A stretch of DNA of 64,000 nt from Streptomonospora nanhaiensis (GTDB lineage Bacteria; Actinomycetota; Actinomycetes; Streptosporangiales; Streptosporangiaceae): NCBI RefSeq assembly GCF_026642255.1, contig NZ_CP113264.1, forward strand, positions 2,790,001 through 2,854,000. The letters are read 5' to 3'. The notes beneath the pieces are model-generated. The model was not told the DNA's origin and ran no database searches. It saw only the letters and a program-made list of their open reading frames with translations. The translations under genes and the position numbers were made by a program. Below, one piece after another: positions 10,467 to 18,119 of this stretch. Every line of letters starts with the position of its first letter. Within the stretch, counting starts at the first letter, position 1.

Positions 10467-11128
10467 GCCTTGACGGCAACGCCAACGGCGCCTGGCCCAA
10501 CTCACGCGGGTTCGTCGGCGGGATCGTCGACGACCAGGCGGGACTGACACGTCTGGGCGCCCGCTCCTACGACTCGGGGCTGGGGTCGTTCATCTCACCG
10601 GACCCGGTCGTGGACACGGCCGACTCCCAGCAGATGCACGGGTATTCCTACTCCAACAACAACCCGGTATCCTTTACCGACCCGGACGGGCTGTTCCTGC
10701 GCAAGAGTTTCGCGCAGGCCCGCCAGTGGGCTGCTCAGCGTGCTCGCCAGGCCGCTATCCGTGCCTACCAGGTGCGTATGGCCGCCATCAGGGCCTACCG
10801 GATCCGCCAGGCAGCGATCCGCGCTGCGCAGATTCGCGCGGCCAAGGCGACGGCAGCTGCGCGCAAGGCTGCGGCGATGCGCGCTGCCGCTGCTCGCAAG
10901 GCTGCTGCAGCACGAGCGGCACGAGAGGCAGCTAAGAGAAGGGCCGCAGCGAAAAAGGCATCGTATGACCGTCGACAGGACCCGAAGCCGCTGGGTCTGG
11001 GTAAACCCCAGAATCCCCGCCCAATCCCCCTCTGGGACAGCCCTTTTGTTGGATCCGGTTTCCCTGATAAAAAATTAGGAGAAAGTGGAGAAAAGATTTT
11101 TCGACGGGGAGGCTGCCCGAATGGATGA
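10467..11128 (+). pseudogene. Orphan RHS C-terminal tip (displaced cassette without start)
   Basis: Just after the terminator the sequence becomes homologous to the RHS core of the large gene: WPNSRGFVGG, GARSYDSGLG, SPDPVVDTADSQQMHG and NNNPVSFTDPDGL parallel residues 1850-1916 there. The frame is open back to 10361 but has no ATG/GTG until the GTG at 10610, inside the core, so it cannot make a normal RHS protein. After the core comes an Ala/Arg-rich, probably helical stretch, then a Pro-rich segment ending RRGGCPNG. No toxin domain was recognised. Orphan tips like this are known in Rhs/CDI loci as displaced or donor cassettes; recombination through the shared core could put it onto the main gene. 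Confidence 0.75.
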
Positions 11129-11370
11129 CGAAGGAGCGGCGGCTTTTGCCGGGTGGTTCGTTTGAGGCCTATGTCAGAGATAATGATGAATTTCGAAATG
11201 CTCACATGTCGCTGGTGGGTAATACGAGCATGGTAGTGGGAGCTGTTGGCGGCGGTGCTGTCGGGGGAGTTCTGAGTGCTTCGGGCGGGGCATCGTTCGG
11301 TGGATATGTTGCAGGGAAGCAAGGTTGCTTTGTTGGTTGGGTGGGTGGTGTGATCGCTTGTCGAAATTGA
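11125..11370 (+). CDS. Small glycine-rich two-cysteine peptide, candidate toxin
   Basis: 81 residues from ATG 11125, overlapping the orphan tip stop by ATGA. The N-terminus is polar and ends in a double glycine (LLPGG, residues 7-11). Residues 36-78 are a glycine-zipper-like hydrophobic run (VVGAVGGGAVGGVL, then GWVGGVIA). Two cysteines, C68 and C79, could form a disulfide. The composition recalls class II bacteriocins and other membrane-inserting peptides, but no family was identified. It could alternatively be the frameshifted end of the orphan RHS tip, because this frame is open back to 11071. The following membrane-protein gene starts 13 bp downstream and is a possible immunity partner. 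The toxin role is inferred. Confidence 0.5.
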   Translation: MTKERRLLPGGSFEAYVRDNDEFRNAHMSLVGNTSMVVGAVGGGAVGGVLSASGGASFGGYVAGKQGCFVGWVGGVIACRN

Positions 11371-11382
11371 TGCGGTTCGGAC

Positions 11383-12273
11383 TTGAGCAAAGGGTGTTCA
11401 TTTCTTGTAGGGACGCTGGGGCTTGTTGGGGTGATCGCAGGTTCTGATTTTTGTCGAACTTGCCTTTGGGGGTCGGTTTTCTTTGTTGAGTTTTATGCTT
11501 TGCTGTTTCCCTCCTTTGGCATTTTGGGGTTATTGATGGTGTGCTCTCTTTTCTATGCGATGGCAGCCCTGGTGGTCGCACTCACGTCGTTTCTAGTATC
11601 GGGCTCGTTCTCCGCGTCGTCTACGTCCGACATCCTGATGTTGATGACAGGCCTCGGGTGCACGTTGTTGATGCTCAGGAAGAGAAGCCGATTCCCTCTT
11701 GTGCCGGGTACTGGCCCCAGCGTGCTTCCTCTGCGGGTTGCCACAGTGGGAGTCTGGATCATCTCGGTGGTTGTTCTGATCTGCGGAGCTACCCTCGTGG
11801 GTCCCTCGTTCGAATTGCGATCATTTCTTCTGGTGGCTCTCCCCTCCTCCGCGTTGCTCCTGTTGTCCTTCATCCGCCTGTGGAACGATGGGAAGGGTGG
11901 AGGGGTCTCCGATGGGAGTCCCAAATGCATCCTTGTCGGAGGCGCGGCGGACGCCCCAGCGGGCTTGGTGAAGGTCGTTGTCGCTCGGTCCGCGGAGCCC
12001 AGACTGATTTTTTCTTCTCCCTGTGGCGTCTATGTCGGGGCAGATCACATGGGAAGCCTGCTTCCTGGAGAGGTATCAACCTTCTGCGTGACACCGGGAA
12101 AGCATCCAGTCTTTCTTGTCTTCTCGGGGGTCGCCGGTCCCGTGGAGTATGTGGATGGGCAGGCGGGAGACACCCTAGAATTCATCGTGAGAAGAAGAGA
12201 GAAGATCGGTCTCCTCGCGCAGCTCCTGCGTCCCGGTGTGGCTCTTGCTTTGCAACGCAGCCTGCCCCATTGA
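11383..12273 (+). CDS. Unrecognised membrane protein, candidate immunity protein
   Basis: 296 residues, TTG start at 11383, 13 bp after the small glycine-rich gene. Several hydrophobic segments occupy residues about 5-170 (for example FGILGLLMVCSLFYAMAALVVAL, and VGVWIISVVVLICGATLVG). The C-terminal about 120 residues look like a soluble beta-rich domain (KVVVARSAEPRLIF, then a VYVGADHMGSLLPGE stretch). Codon use is clearly richer in T and A than in flanking genes, a sign of recent transfer. Its place directly after an RHS tip and a small hydrophobic peptide gene makes immunity to a membrane-active toxin plausible, but no family was recognised. The start could also be an internal GTG. Confidence 0.6.
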   Translation: MSKGCSFLVGTLGLVGVIAGSDFCRTCLWGSVFFVEFYALLFPSFGILGLLMVCSLFYAMAALVVALTSFLVSGSFSASSTSDILMLMTGLGCTLLMLRKRSRFPLVPGTGPSVLPLRVATVGVWIISVVVLICGATLVGPSFELRSFLLVALPSSALLLLSFIRLWNDGKGGGVSDGSPKCILVGGAADAPAGLVKVVVARSAEPRLIFSSPCGVYVGADHMGSLLPGEVSTFCVTPGKHPVFLVFSGVAGPVEYVDGQAGDTLEFIVRRREKIGLLAQLLRPGVALALQRSLPH

Positions 12274-12378
12274 TGTTCTCTGTGTGAGCTCCCTGGGCGA
12301 CCTTCGGCGGTGAAGATCGGTGTCACGCGCTTGCCTGGCGAGGGCAGGGGAGCCGATACTTCCCGCTGGAGATGGGCC

Positions 12379-12398
12379 ACGCCCCCGGTAGGGGGCGT
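12379..12398 (-). terminator. Possible terminator hairpin
   Basis: ACGCCCCC and GGGGGCGT flank GGTA, giving a perfect 8-bp stem. It lies between the convergent membrane-protein gene (+) and the PLDc_N gene (-), and could serve either. There is no U-tract. Confidence 0.4.
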
Positions 12399-12444
12399 CG
12401 GCCGGGCCCGGGGACGGTCCCGCGGCGCGGACCGGGACGGCGCG

Positions 12445-12693
12445 CTACCTGTACCTGCGGCCCTGGTTGCGGCCGATGAGGAACCACAGGAGGGCGCCGA
12501 TGAAGGGGGCGATGCACACGAAGATGAGCCAGACGATCTTCATGGCCCCGTCCACCCGCGATCCGAGGATGCTGAACACCGCGGCGACGATGAACACGAC
12601 CACGGCCAGGCCCACCAGCAGGGCCATGATGAGGATGAAGGCCGTGATGCCGGTTTCCATGGTGGTCGCGTCGGCCAGTGCCAGCAGCGTCAT
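12445..12693 (-). CDS. PLDc_N domain small membrane protein
   Basis: 82 residues. Two transmembrane segments (about 14-42 and 51-74) are separated by a short loop, SRVDGAMKIVW. The C-terminal WFLIGRNQGRRYR matches the 'phospholipase D nuclease N-terminal' (PLDc_N) family of small actinobacterial membrane proteins, which lack the catalytic HKD motifs. Start at 12693 is supported by GAAAGGG upstream; Met12 is an alternative. Role unknown. It is divergent from the RSH gene across 332 bp. Confidence 0.75.
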   Translation of the reverse strand: MTLLALADATTMETGITAFILIMALLVGLAVVVFIVAAVFSILGSRVDGAMKIVWLIFVCIAPFIGALLWFLIGRNQGRRYR

Positions 12694-13025
12694 GTCGTGC
12701 CCTTTCGGGGGTGGAGGTTCGAGTCGGTCCGTCCCTCCGGGACCGGTCGGCCCCGGGGAACGTTCTCCACGCTAGGTGCGGGGTCGCCTTCCCCACATCC
12801 ACCTGCGGGCCCTACCGCTGCGGCGACCAAAGCGGTACCGGCACGGGCGCCCAGGGTGCTTTGGTCGGTGCGCGCACCGACTTTCGTCGGTGGCCGTGCC
12901 CCGGGCGGGGCCGGCCCCGCCCGTACCTCCCGGGGTCGGACTCGCCCCTTCCCCTCGTGGAGTCGCCGGCCTGACCTTAGAATCGGGTGATCCCGTCGGA
13001 TGTCCGAGCGTGAGGGGTCCTGTCC
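12694..13025. promoter_or_regulatory. Divergent intergenic region (332 bp)
   Basis: This separates the PLDc_N gene (-) from the RSH gene (+) and must hold both promoters. No convincing -35/-10 pair, riboswitch or operator palindrome could be read. A GAGGGG ribosome-binding site lies shortly before ATG 13026. Open frames here are GC shadows. Confidence 0.4.
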
Positions 13026-14729
13026 ATGGCCGCGTCGACCGATCTGACCGCGTCGTCCGAGTGGTGGCGGGGCCTGAACGAGGCCATGTCCGCCCGGCGC
13101 CCGCTGCCCAGGGTGCAGCCGCTGGTCAAGGAGCACCTGCGCTGGTACCCCAAGGCGGACGTCGCGCTGCTCAGCCGCGCCTACGCCGTCGCCGACCACC
13201 TGCACCGCGAGCAGAAGCGCAAGAGCGGCGAACCGTTCATCATCCACCCGCTCGCTGTCGCCACGATCCTCGCCGAGATGGGGCTGGACACCGCCACCCT
13301 GGTCGCCGCGCTCCTGCACGACACCGTGGAGGACACCCCCTTCAGCCTCGCCCACCTGGCCGCAGAGTTCGGGGCCGAGGTCGGGATCATGGTGGACGGG
13401 GTCACCAAGGTCGACCGGTCCATGTACGGCAGCGCGGCGGCGGGCGAGACGTTCCGCAAGATGGTCGTCGCGGCCAAGGACGACCTTCGAGTGCTCCTCA
13501 TCAAGCTCGCGGACCGGGTCCACAACCTGCGCACCCTCCAGTTCCAGCCGCCCCACAAGCGCGCCAAGATCGCCCGGGGCACCCGGGAGCTGCTGATCCC
13601 GCTGGCGGAGCGGCTGGGGGTGTACCAGCTCAAACGGGAGCTGGAGGACCTGTGTTTCGAGTACCTGGAGACGGAGGACTTCGAGCGCGTGCGGGAGCGC
13701 ACCGAACAGGTGCGCCGCTCCCACGAGCACGAGATCGACTCCCTGCGGGTGAGCCTGCGCGACGTGCTGCACGCGTTCCGGGTCAAGGCGGAGGTCGTGG
13801 TGCGCGAGCGGCACCTGTACTCCGTGTTCACCTCCGGCCTGCGCGCGGGCTCGGAGGTCGGCCCGGTGGCCACGGTCCGGTACGTGGTCGTGGTGCGCGG
13901 CGGGGAGCAGAACGCCTACCTGGCCCTGGGGGCGGTCCACGGCAGATGGCGCCCGGTGCCGAGAAGGTTCCGTGACTTCATCGCGATCCCCAAGTACAAC
14001 CTGTACAAGGCCCTGCACACCACCGTCGTCACCGAGTCGGGCCGCCAGGTCCAGATCATCATCTGCGACCCCCACGCCCGCGAGGTGTCGGAGTACGGGA
14101 TCATCGCGCAGATCCGCCAGGAGACCTCGAAGGACGGCCGCCTCCTCCAGGAGGGGCGGACCAGGGCCGACCCCGAGTGGCTGACGCGGCTGCTCGGCTG
14201 GCAGGAGCAGGCCAGCGCCGAGGACCTCCTCACGGGGGCGCGCACCGACCTGGCCGACACGATCACGGTGCTGACCGGCGAGGGCAGGGTCCTCACCCTC
14301 CCGGAGGGGGCGACCCCCGTGGACGTGGCCTACGCCCTGGGGGAGGAGACCGGCAACCACTTCTCCGCGGCCACGATCGACGGCCGCCTGGCCGGGCCTG
14401 CCGCGAGGGTCCGCGAGGGCGACACGGTGCGGATCGTCACCACCGACGAGCCCGCCCCGGACCGGGGGTGGCTGGACTCGGTCAGGACGGGCGAGGCGCG
14501 GGTGGGCATCACCGCCTGGCACCGCGTCCGCGCCCGCGAGCGCGCCTCCGAGGACGGGAGGTGGCGGCTCGCCGAACTGCTGGGGCAGGACCGGCTGGTC
14601 GAGGCTGAGGCCGCCGGAAAGCTGATCGGGGTGGCCCGGCGCATGGGCCATCCCGACATGGAGGACCTGTACGTGGCCCTGGGGGAGGGGCGCCGCGCCC
14701 CCGAGGACGTCTCCGACAAGCTGTCCTGA
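13026..14729 (+). CDS. RSH-family (p)ppGpp hydrolase with degenerate synthetase domain
   Basis: 567 residues; full Rel proteins are about 720-850. The HD hydrolase domain is intact: H74 in IIHPLAVA, H98-D99 with ED102-103 in LLHDTVEDT, and D163 in KLADRVHNLRTL. The synthetase region (about 255-365) keeps the fold cues GRWRPVPRRFRDFIAIPK and YKALHTTVV. However, the Mg-binding Asp of the DLVAxR motif is replaced (P280-V-A-T-V-R), and the catalytic Glu of E-V-Q-I-R-T is Gln (Q341-V-Q-I). A TGS domain (about 411-473) follows, but there is no ACT/RRM end. It is probably an alarmone hydrolase only, secondary to a full Rel elsewhere. The gene appears monocistronic. Confidence 0.85.
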   Translation: MAASTDLTASSEWWRGLNEAMSARRPLPRVQPLVKEHLRWYPKADVALLSRAYAVADHLHREQKRKSGEPFIIHPLAVATILAEMGLDTATLVAALLHDTVEDTPFSLAHLAAEFGAEVGIMVDGVTKVDRSMYGSAAAGETFRKMVVAAKDDLRVLLIKLADRVHNLRTLQFQPPHKRAKIARGTRELLIPLAERLGVYQLKRELEDLCFEYLETEDFERVRERTEQVRRSHEHEIDSLRVSLRDVLHAFRVKAEVVVRERHLYSVFTSGLRAGSEVGPVATVRYVVVVRGGEQNAYLALGAVHGRWRPVPRRFRDFIAIPKYNLYKALHTTVVTESGRQVQIIICDPHAREVSEYGIIAQIRQETSKDGRLLQEGRTRADPEWLTRLLGWQEQASAEDLLTGARTDLADTITVLTGEGRVLTLPEGATPVDVAYALGEETGNHFSAATIDGRLAGPAARVREGDTVRIVTTDEPAPDRGWLDSVRTGEARVGITAWHRVRARERASEDGRWRLAELLGQDRLVEAEAAGKLIGVARRMGHPDMEDLYVALGEGRRAPEDVSDKLS

Positions 14730-14904
14730 GGGGGATGCGGCCCGGCTCCGGGCACGGCGGACCGCCCGGCGGGGAGGCCGGCGTCCGCTCGTCCCCCTGA
14801 CCGGCGCTGGACCGTCGCAGGGAGCCCGCCCCGGCCCCGCGGACGTGCGACACGCCGGACTCCCGCGTCCCCCGTGACGCGCCCGCGCGTCGGAGGATGT
14901 ACCC

Positions 14905-15240
14905 ATGGAGAGCAAGCAGGACGAAGGTCAGGGCAGGGGGTACGAGGATGGTGACGATCCCATCCAGGTGTGCCTGGTCGGCGGGCCGCGTGCCTGGTCC
15001 GGCCTGGTGATGGAGGACGTCTTCACCCGCGACGAGATTCTCGGCGTGCCGTGGGAGGACCTGGGCGCGGACCTGGTGGTCCCGGGCGACGTGCGCCCCG
15101 ATCCGCCGGTGGCCCGGTACCGGCCGCTGGACGGGACCGCGCGGTGGGTCTGGCACTTCACGGGGTGGGAGCCCCCCGAGGCGGAACCGGTGGCCGAGGC
15201 CCTGCCCGCCCGGCGCGTTCCGGAGAACGCCCCGCAGTGA
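14905..15240 (+). CDS. Small hypothetical protein
   Basis: 111 residues starting at ATG 14905 with GGAGG eight bases upstream. It is acidic, has no transmembrane segment, and is rich in Trp, Pro and Asp (RAWSGLVMEDVFTRDEI, then ARWVWHFTGWEPPEAE). No family was recognised. It follows the RSH gene by 175 bp and is closed by the hairpin at 15277-15306. Coding is supported by the strong RBS and third-position GC bias only. Confidence 0.6.
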   Translation: MESKQDEGQGRGYEDGDDPIQVCLVGGPRAWSGLVMEDVFTRDEILGVPWEDLGADLVVPGDVRPDPPVARYRPLDGTARWVWHFTGWEPPEAEPVAEALPARRVPENAPQ

Positions 15241-15276
15241 GGTGTTCCGCCGCCGTTCCGCGCACGCACCGTTGAC

Positions 15277-15306
15277 GCGCCCGTCCGGAGCCTTCCGGGC
15301 GGGCGC
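15277..15306. terminator. Bidirectional terminator hairpin
   Basis: GCGCCCGTCCGG pairs with CCGGGCGGGCGC (one G-T wobble) around a 6-nt loop AGCCTT. It lies between the convergent genes at 15240 (+) and 15348 (-). Confidence 0.6.
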
Positions 15307-15347
15307 GCCGTTGTCGCGGGCCGCGTGGCCCCGCCCGGCGCCGCGGT

Positions 15348-15806
15348 TCAGCTCCCGGCGGCGCGGAGCCGGAGGAGCTTGGCCAGGCCCCAGGCGACCA
15401 GCCCCGTGACCGCTCCGACGACCACCCCGGTCACCAGGCTGCCGACCACCGCGAAGCCGCGGATGACGACCGCGTGCGCCAGGGGCGGCAGGTCGGCGAG
15501 GTTGCCGCCGAGGGCCGGCGGGTCGCCCTCCCAGGCGACGTTCCACAGCAGCTGGTGTCCGAGCGCGAGGAAGACCCCGTAGAACGCGCCCACGACGAGC
15601 AGGGTCAGGAACGGGTTCGGCACCCGGGCCAGGACGGCCGCGGCGATCCACACGACCAGCGGGACGAACACGAACAACGCGTTGACGAACGTCCCCTCCT
15701 GGATGAGGCCGAGGTCGTGCAGCACCACACGCGGCGCCGCGAGCAGGGCGAGCCCGATCAGGGCGATGAGGGGCAGGCCGAGGGTGGAGCGCTTCTGTTC
15801 GGTCAT
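15348..15806 (-). CDS. Hypothetical four-helix membrane protein
   Basis: 152 residues from ATG 15806. The frame extends 12 codons further upstream, but the start beginning MTEQKRS fits the family style better. Hydrophobic segments: about 10-30 (LPLIALIGLALLAAPRVVLH), 40-58 (ALFVFVPLVVWIAAAVLA), 64-85 and 115-140. Between the last two is an extracytoplasmic-looking loop. The last residues are basic. No transporter or enzyme motif is visible. Convergent with the gene ending at 15240 and not obviously in an operon. Confidence 0.7.
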   Translation of the reverse strand: MTEQKRSTLGLPLIALIGLALLAAPRVVLHDLGLIQEGTFVNALFVFVPLVVWIAAAVLARVPNPFLTLLVVGAFYGVFLALGHQLLWNVAWEGDPPALGGNLADLPPLAHAVVIRGFAVVGSLVTGVVVGAVTGLVAWGLAKLLRLRAAGS

Positions 15807-16001
15807 GCCACCGACGTTAGGGAAGACGCTCCCCCGGGGCATCCGCGCCGGGTCTCGCCCGTGTACGTCGAGAAGCGGCCTCGGAGCCGCCCTCGCGGCC
15901 CCGGCGCGACGGCCCGGACCGCCTCTCCCCGCCGCGTCCGGAGCGCGGTGGCTCCCCCTCGGGTGGGACCGGACGCACGGAGCGGGCGCGGCGCCCGGCC
16001 G

Positions 16002-17276
16002 TCACTGGCTGAGGGCGATGGCCTGGGCCTCGACCTCGGCGGGCTCGGGGCCGTCGTCGACCCTGCGCAGCACCCGGCGTCCGAGGAGGACGATCAGCGC
16101 GGCCACGACGACCGAGCCCGCCGCCGCGTACATCGGGGCGCCCGGGGACACGGCCGCGGCCAGCGCCGAGGCCGCGGGGGGCGCGGCCGCCCCGCCGAGG
16201 AAGCGGATCGCCGAGTAGGACGACGACGCCACCGGCCGGGGCAGGTCGCTGGCCTCCATCACCGACTCCGTCAGCACCGTGTTGAGCACGCCCAGCAGCA
16301 GCCCGCCGAGCACGACGCAGGTGATCAGGCCGGCCGTGGAGGAGATGAGGGCGCCCGCGGCGACCAGGTCGGCTGCCAGCAGGAGCAGGGTGGCCCACAG
16401 GACGCCCGTGCGGCGCCACCGCCGGGTCAGGACGGGCGCGACGAACACGGAGGTGACGGCGACGGCCAGTCCCCAGCCGAAGAAGGTGAACCCGAGCCCC
16501 ATCTCGTCCAGGCCCAGCGGGAAGGGCGTGTATGCCAGCAGCGCGAAGAAGCCGATGTTGTAGAACAGCGCGGTGAACGCCAGCACCAGGATGGCGGGCT
16601 CGCGCAGCGCCGTGAACGGCGCGGACAGCGGGACCGGCGCCGTCCTGGCGATGGTGTCGCTCCGCAGCAGGGTGGCGATCGTGACGAACCCGACCGCCAT
16701 GAGCACGGCGGTGCCGAAGAACGGCCCGCGCCAGCTGACGCTGCCGAGCAGTCCGCCCATGAGCGGTCCGGTGGCGATGCCCAGTCCCAGGGACGCCTCG
16801 TAGAGGACGATCGCGGAGGAGGAGCCGCCGCTGGCCGCGCCGACGATGGTGGCCAGGGCGGTGGAGATGAAGAAGGCGTTCCCGAGCCCCCAGCCGGCGC
16901 GGAAGCCGATCACGGACTCGACGTCGCCCGCGGCCCCCGCGGCGGCCGCGAAGACCACGATCAGGGCCAGTCCGAGCAGGAGGGTGCGCTTGGCCCCGAT
17001 CCGGCTCGACACCCAGCTGGTCACGAGCATGGCCAGGCCGGTGACGAGCAGGTAGCTCGTGAACAGCAGCGAGGTCTGGGTCTGGGTGGCCTCCAGGCTG
17101 CGGGAGATCGCGGGAAGGATCGGGTCGACCAGCCCGATGCCCATGAACGCGATCACGGAGGCGAACGCCACCGCCCACACCGCGCGCGGCTGCCGGAGGA
17201 TCGAGCCCTCCGTCCGGGGTGGTGCGTCACCCGCCCTGTGCGGGGTGGTGCGCTGGTTGTCTGTCTCCGCCACCAT
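16002..17276 (-). CDS. MFS drug-efflux transporter
   Basis: 424 residues with about 12 predicted membrane helices. The N-terminal helix block VDPILPAISRSLEA and the loop-2/3 signature-like VSSRIGAKRTLLLGLAL fit the drug/H+ antiporter branch of the major facilitator superfamily. Start at ATG 17276 is preceded by AGGAG. The gene lies 173 bp downstream of a MarR regulator on the same strand, and a 13-bp palindrome at 17350-17362 sits just upstream of its start. It is therefore probably a MarR-repressed exporter of a toxic small molecule. The substrate cannot be read from sequence. Confidence 0.85.
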   Translation of the reverse strand: MVAETDNQRTTPHRAGDAPPRTEGSILRQPRAVWAVAFASVIAFMGIGLVDPILPAISRSLEATQTQTSLLFTSYLLVTGLAMLVTSWVSSRIGAKRTLLLGLALIVVFAAAAGAAGDVESVIGFRAGWGLGNAFFISTALATIVGAASGGSSSAIVLYEASLGLGIATGPLMGGLLGSVSWRGPFFGTAVLMAVGFVTIATLLRSDTIARTAPVPLSAPFTALREPAILVLAFTALFYNIGFFALLAYTPFPLGLDEMGLGFTFFGWGLAVAVTSVFVAPVLTRRWRRTGVLWATLLLLAADLVAAGALISSTAGLITCVVLGGLLLGVLNTVLTESVMEASDLPRPVASSSYSAIRFLGGAAAPPAASALAAAVSPGAPMYAAAGSVVVAALIVLLGRRVLRRVDDGPEPAEVEAQAIALSQ

Positions 17277-17349
17277 GTTTCGGAACTCCTGTCGGTTGTC
17301 GGTGGGGAGGACGGCGGCCGGTGCGGTCGGGGTCCTCGCGAGGATTCAT

Positions 17350-17362
17350 ATAGGTAACCTAT
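17350..17362. promoter_or_regulatory. MarR operator palindrome
   Basis: ATAGGT-A-ACCTAT is a perfect inverted repeat with one central base, in an AT-rich island 74-86 bp before the MFS start and after the MarR gene. The overlapping TATATG on the minus strand could be a -10 element, so binding would block the exporter promoter. Confidence 0.65.
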
Positions 17363-17449
17363 GTTAATCCTCGGAGATTCCCGCCCGTGCCGGGAGGGTT
17401 CGGAGGAGGGCTTGGGAGAGGGGCGCGGACCAGGGGAAAAGTGCCCCGT

Positions 17450-17902
17450 TCAGGCCTCGCCGCGCCGCAGCCGGCCGTCCAGGAGCCGCACCGAGTCCGC
17501 CAGCAGGGTCCGCTCGTGCTCGGACAGGTCGGTGAACAGCGGGGTCAGCGCCGAGCCGATCCGGGACCTCCAGTCGTCCAGCGCCGCCTCCCCCTCGGCG
17601 GTCAGCTCGTGGAGGTTGGCGCGCCCGTCGTCGGGGTCGGGGCGGCGCTCGACGTACCCGGAGGAGAGCAGGGACTCGACGATCACCGTCATGGTGGGCT
17701 GGCGGACCCGGCAGTGGTCGGCCAGCACGCCCAGCCGCAGCGGGCCCTTCTCCCGCAGGACGCTGAGCGCACGCCAGGTCGCGGGCGAGGTGCGCTCCCC
17801 GGTCGCGTGCGCGGCGTAGCGGGCGAGGCGGTTGCTGATGTTGATCAGGCGGACCAGCAGCTCGGCGACCTCGTCGTCCTCGTGGCCCTCGTTGTTCCTC
17901 AC
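17450..17902 (-). CDS. MarR family transcriptional regulator
   Basis: 150 residues. The winged helix is visible: SPATWRALSVLREKGPLRLGVLADHCRVRQPTMTVIVESLLSSGYVERRPDPDDGR splits into helix-turn-helix (residues about 55-85) and wing (YVERRPDPDDGR). Alpha-helical N- and C-terminal dimerisation arms flank it. Its neighbour on the same strand is an MFS exporter with a palindrome in the gap, so it most likely represses that exporter and releases DNA on binding the exported compound. The inducer is unknown. Confidence 0.85.
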   Translation of the reverse strand: MRNNEGHEDDEVAELLVRLINISNRLARYAAHATGERTSPATWRALSVLREKGPLRLGVLADHCRVRQPTMTVIVESLLSSGYVERRPDPDDGRANLHELTAEGEAALDDWRSRIGSALTPLFTDLSEHERTLLADSVRLLDGRLRRGEA

Positions 17903-18119
17903 GCGGCCAGGCTAGCCGCCGCGGCCCCCGGCCCCCGCCACGGCGGGAGGGCGGCGCCGGGCGCGCGTCGGTGCGGTCGGCGGCTCCGTGGCCGCGTTCG
18001 TGCACGTGGCGGGACCCGCGGGCCGACCGGGACCGATGTCCGGTCCGCGGGGGTCGGGCCCCGCGCTGTCCGGAACCGGCCGCGGTCCCGGCGGCGGCCT
18101 CCGGGGAAGGGGCGCGGGG

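Noticed and set aside
10467..11128. Annotating the orphan RHS tip as an independent gene starting at GTG 10610
   Set aside because: That codon lies inside the conserved RHS core and homology extends about 140 bp upstream of it, so it is better described as a displaced module.
12690..14915. A 741-codon minus-strand open frame opposite the RSH gene
   Set aside because: It is the antisense shadow of a clearly conserved gene; the translation is low-complexity Arg/Gly/Pro with no domain.
15474..17357. A 627-codon plus-strand open frame opposite the MFS gene
   Set aside because: Antisense shadow of the transporter; composition of Gly/Arg/Asp/Gln runs without fold signals.
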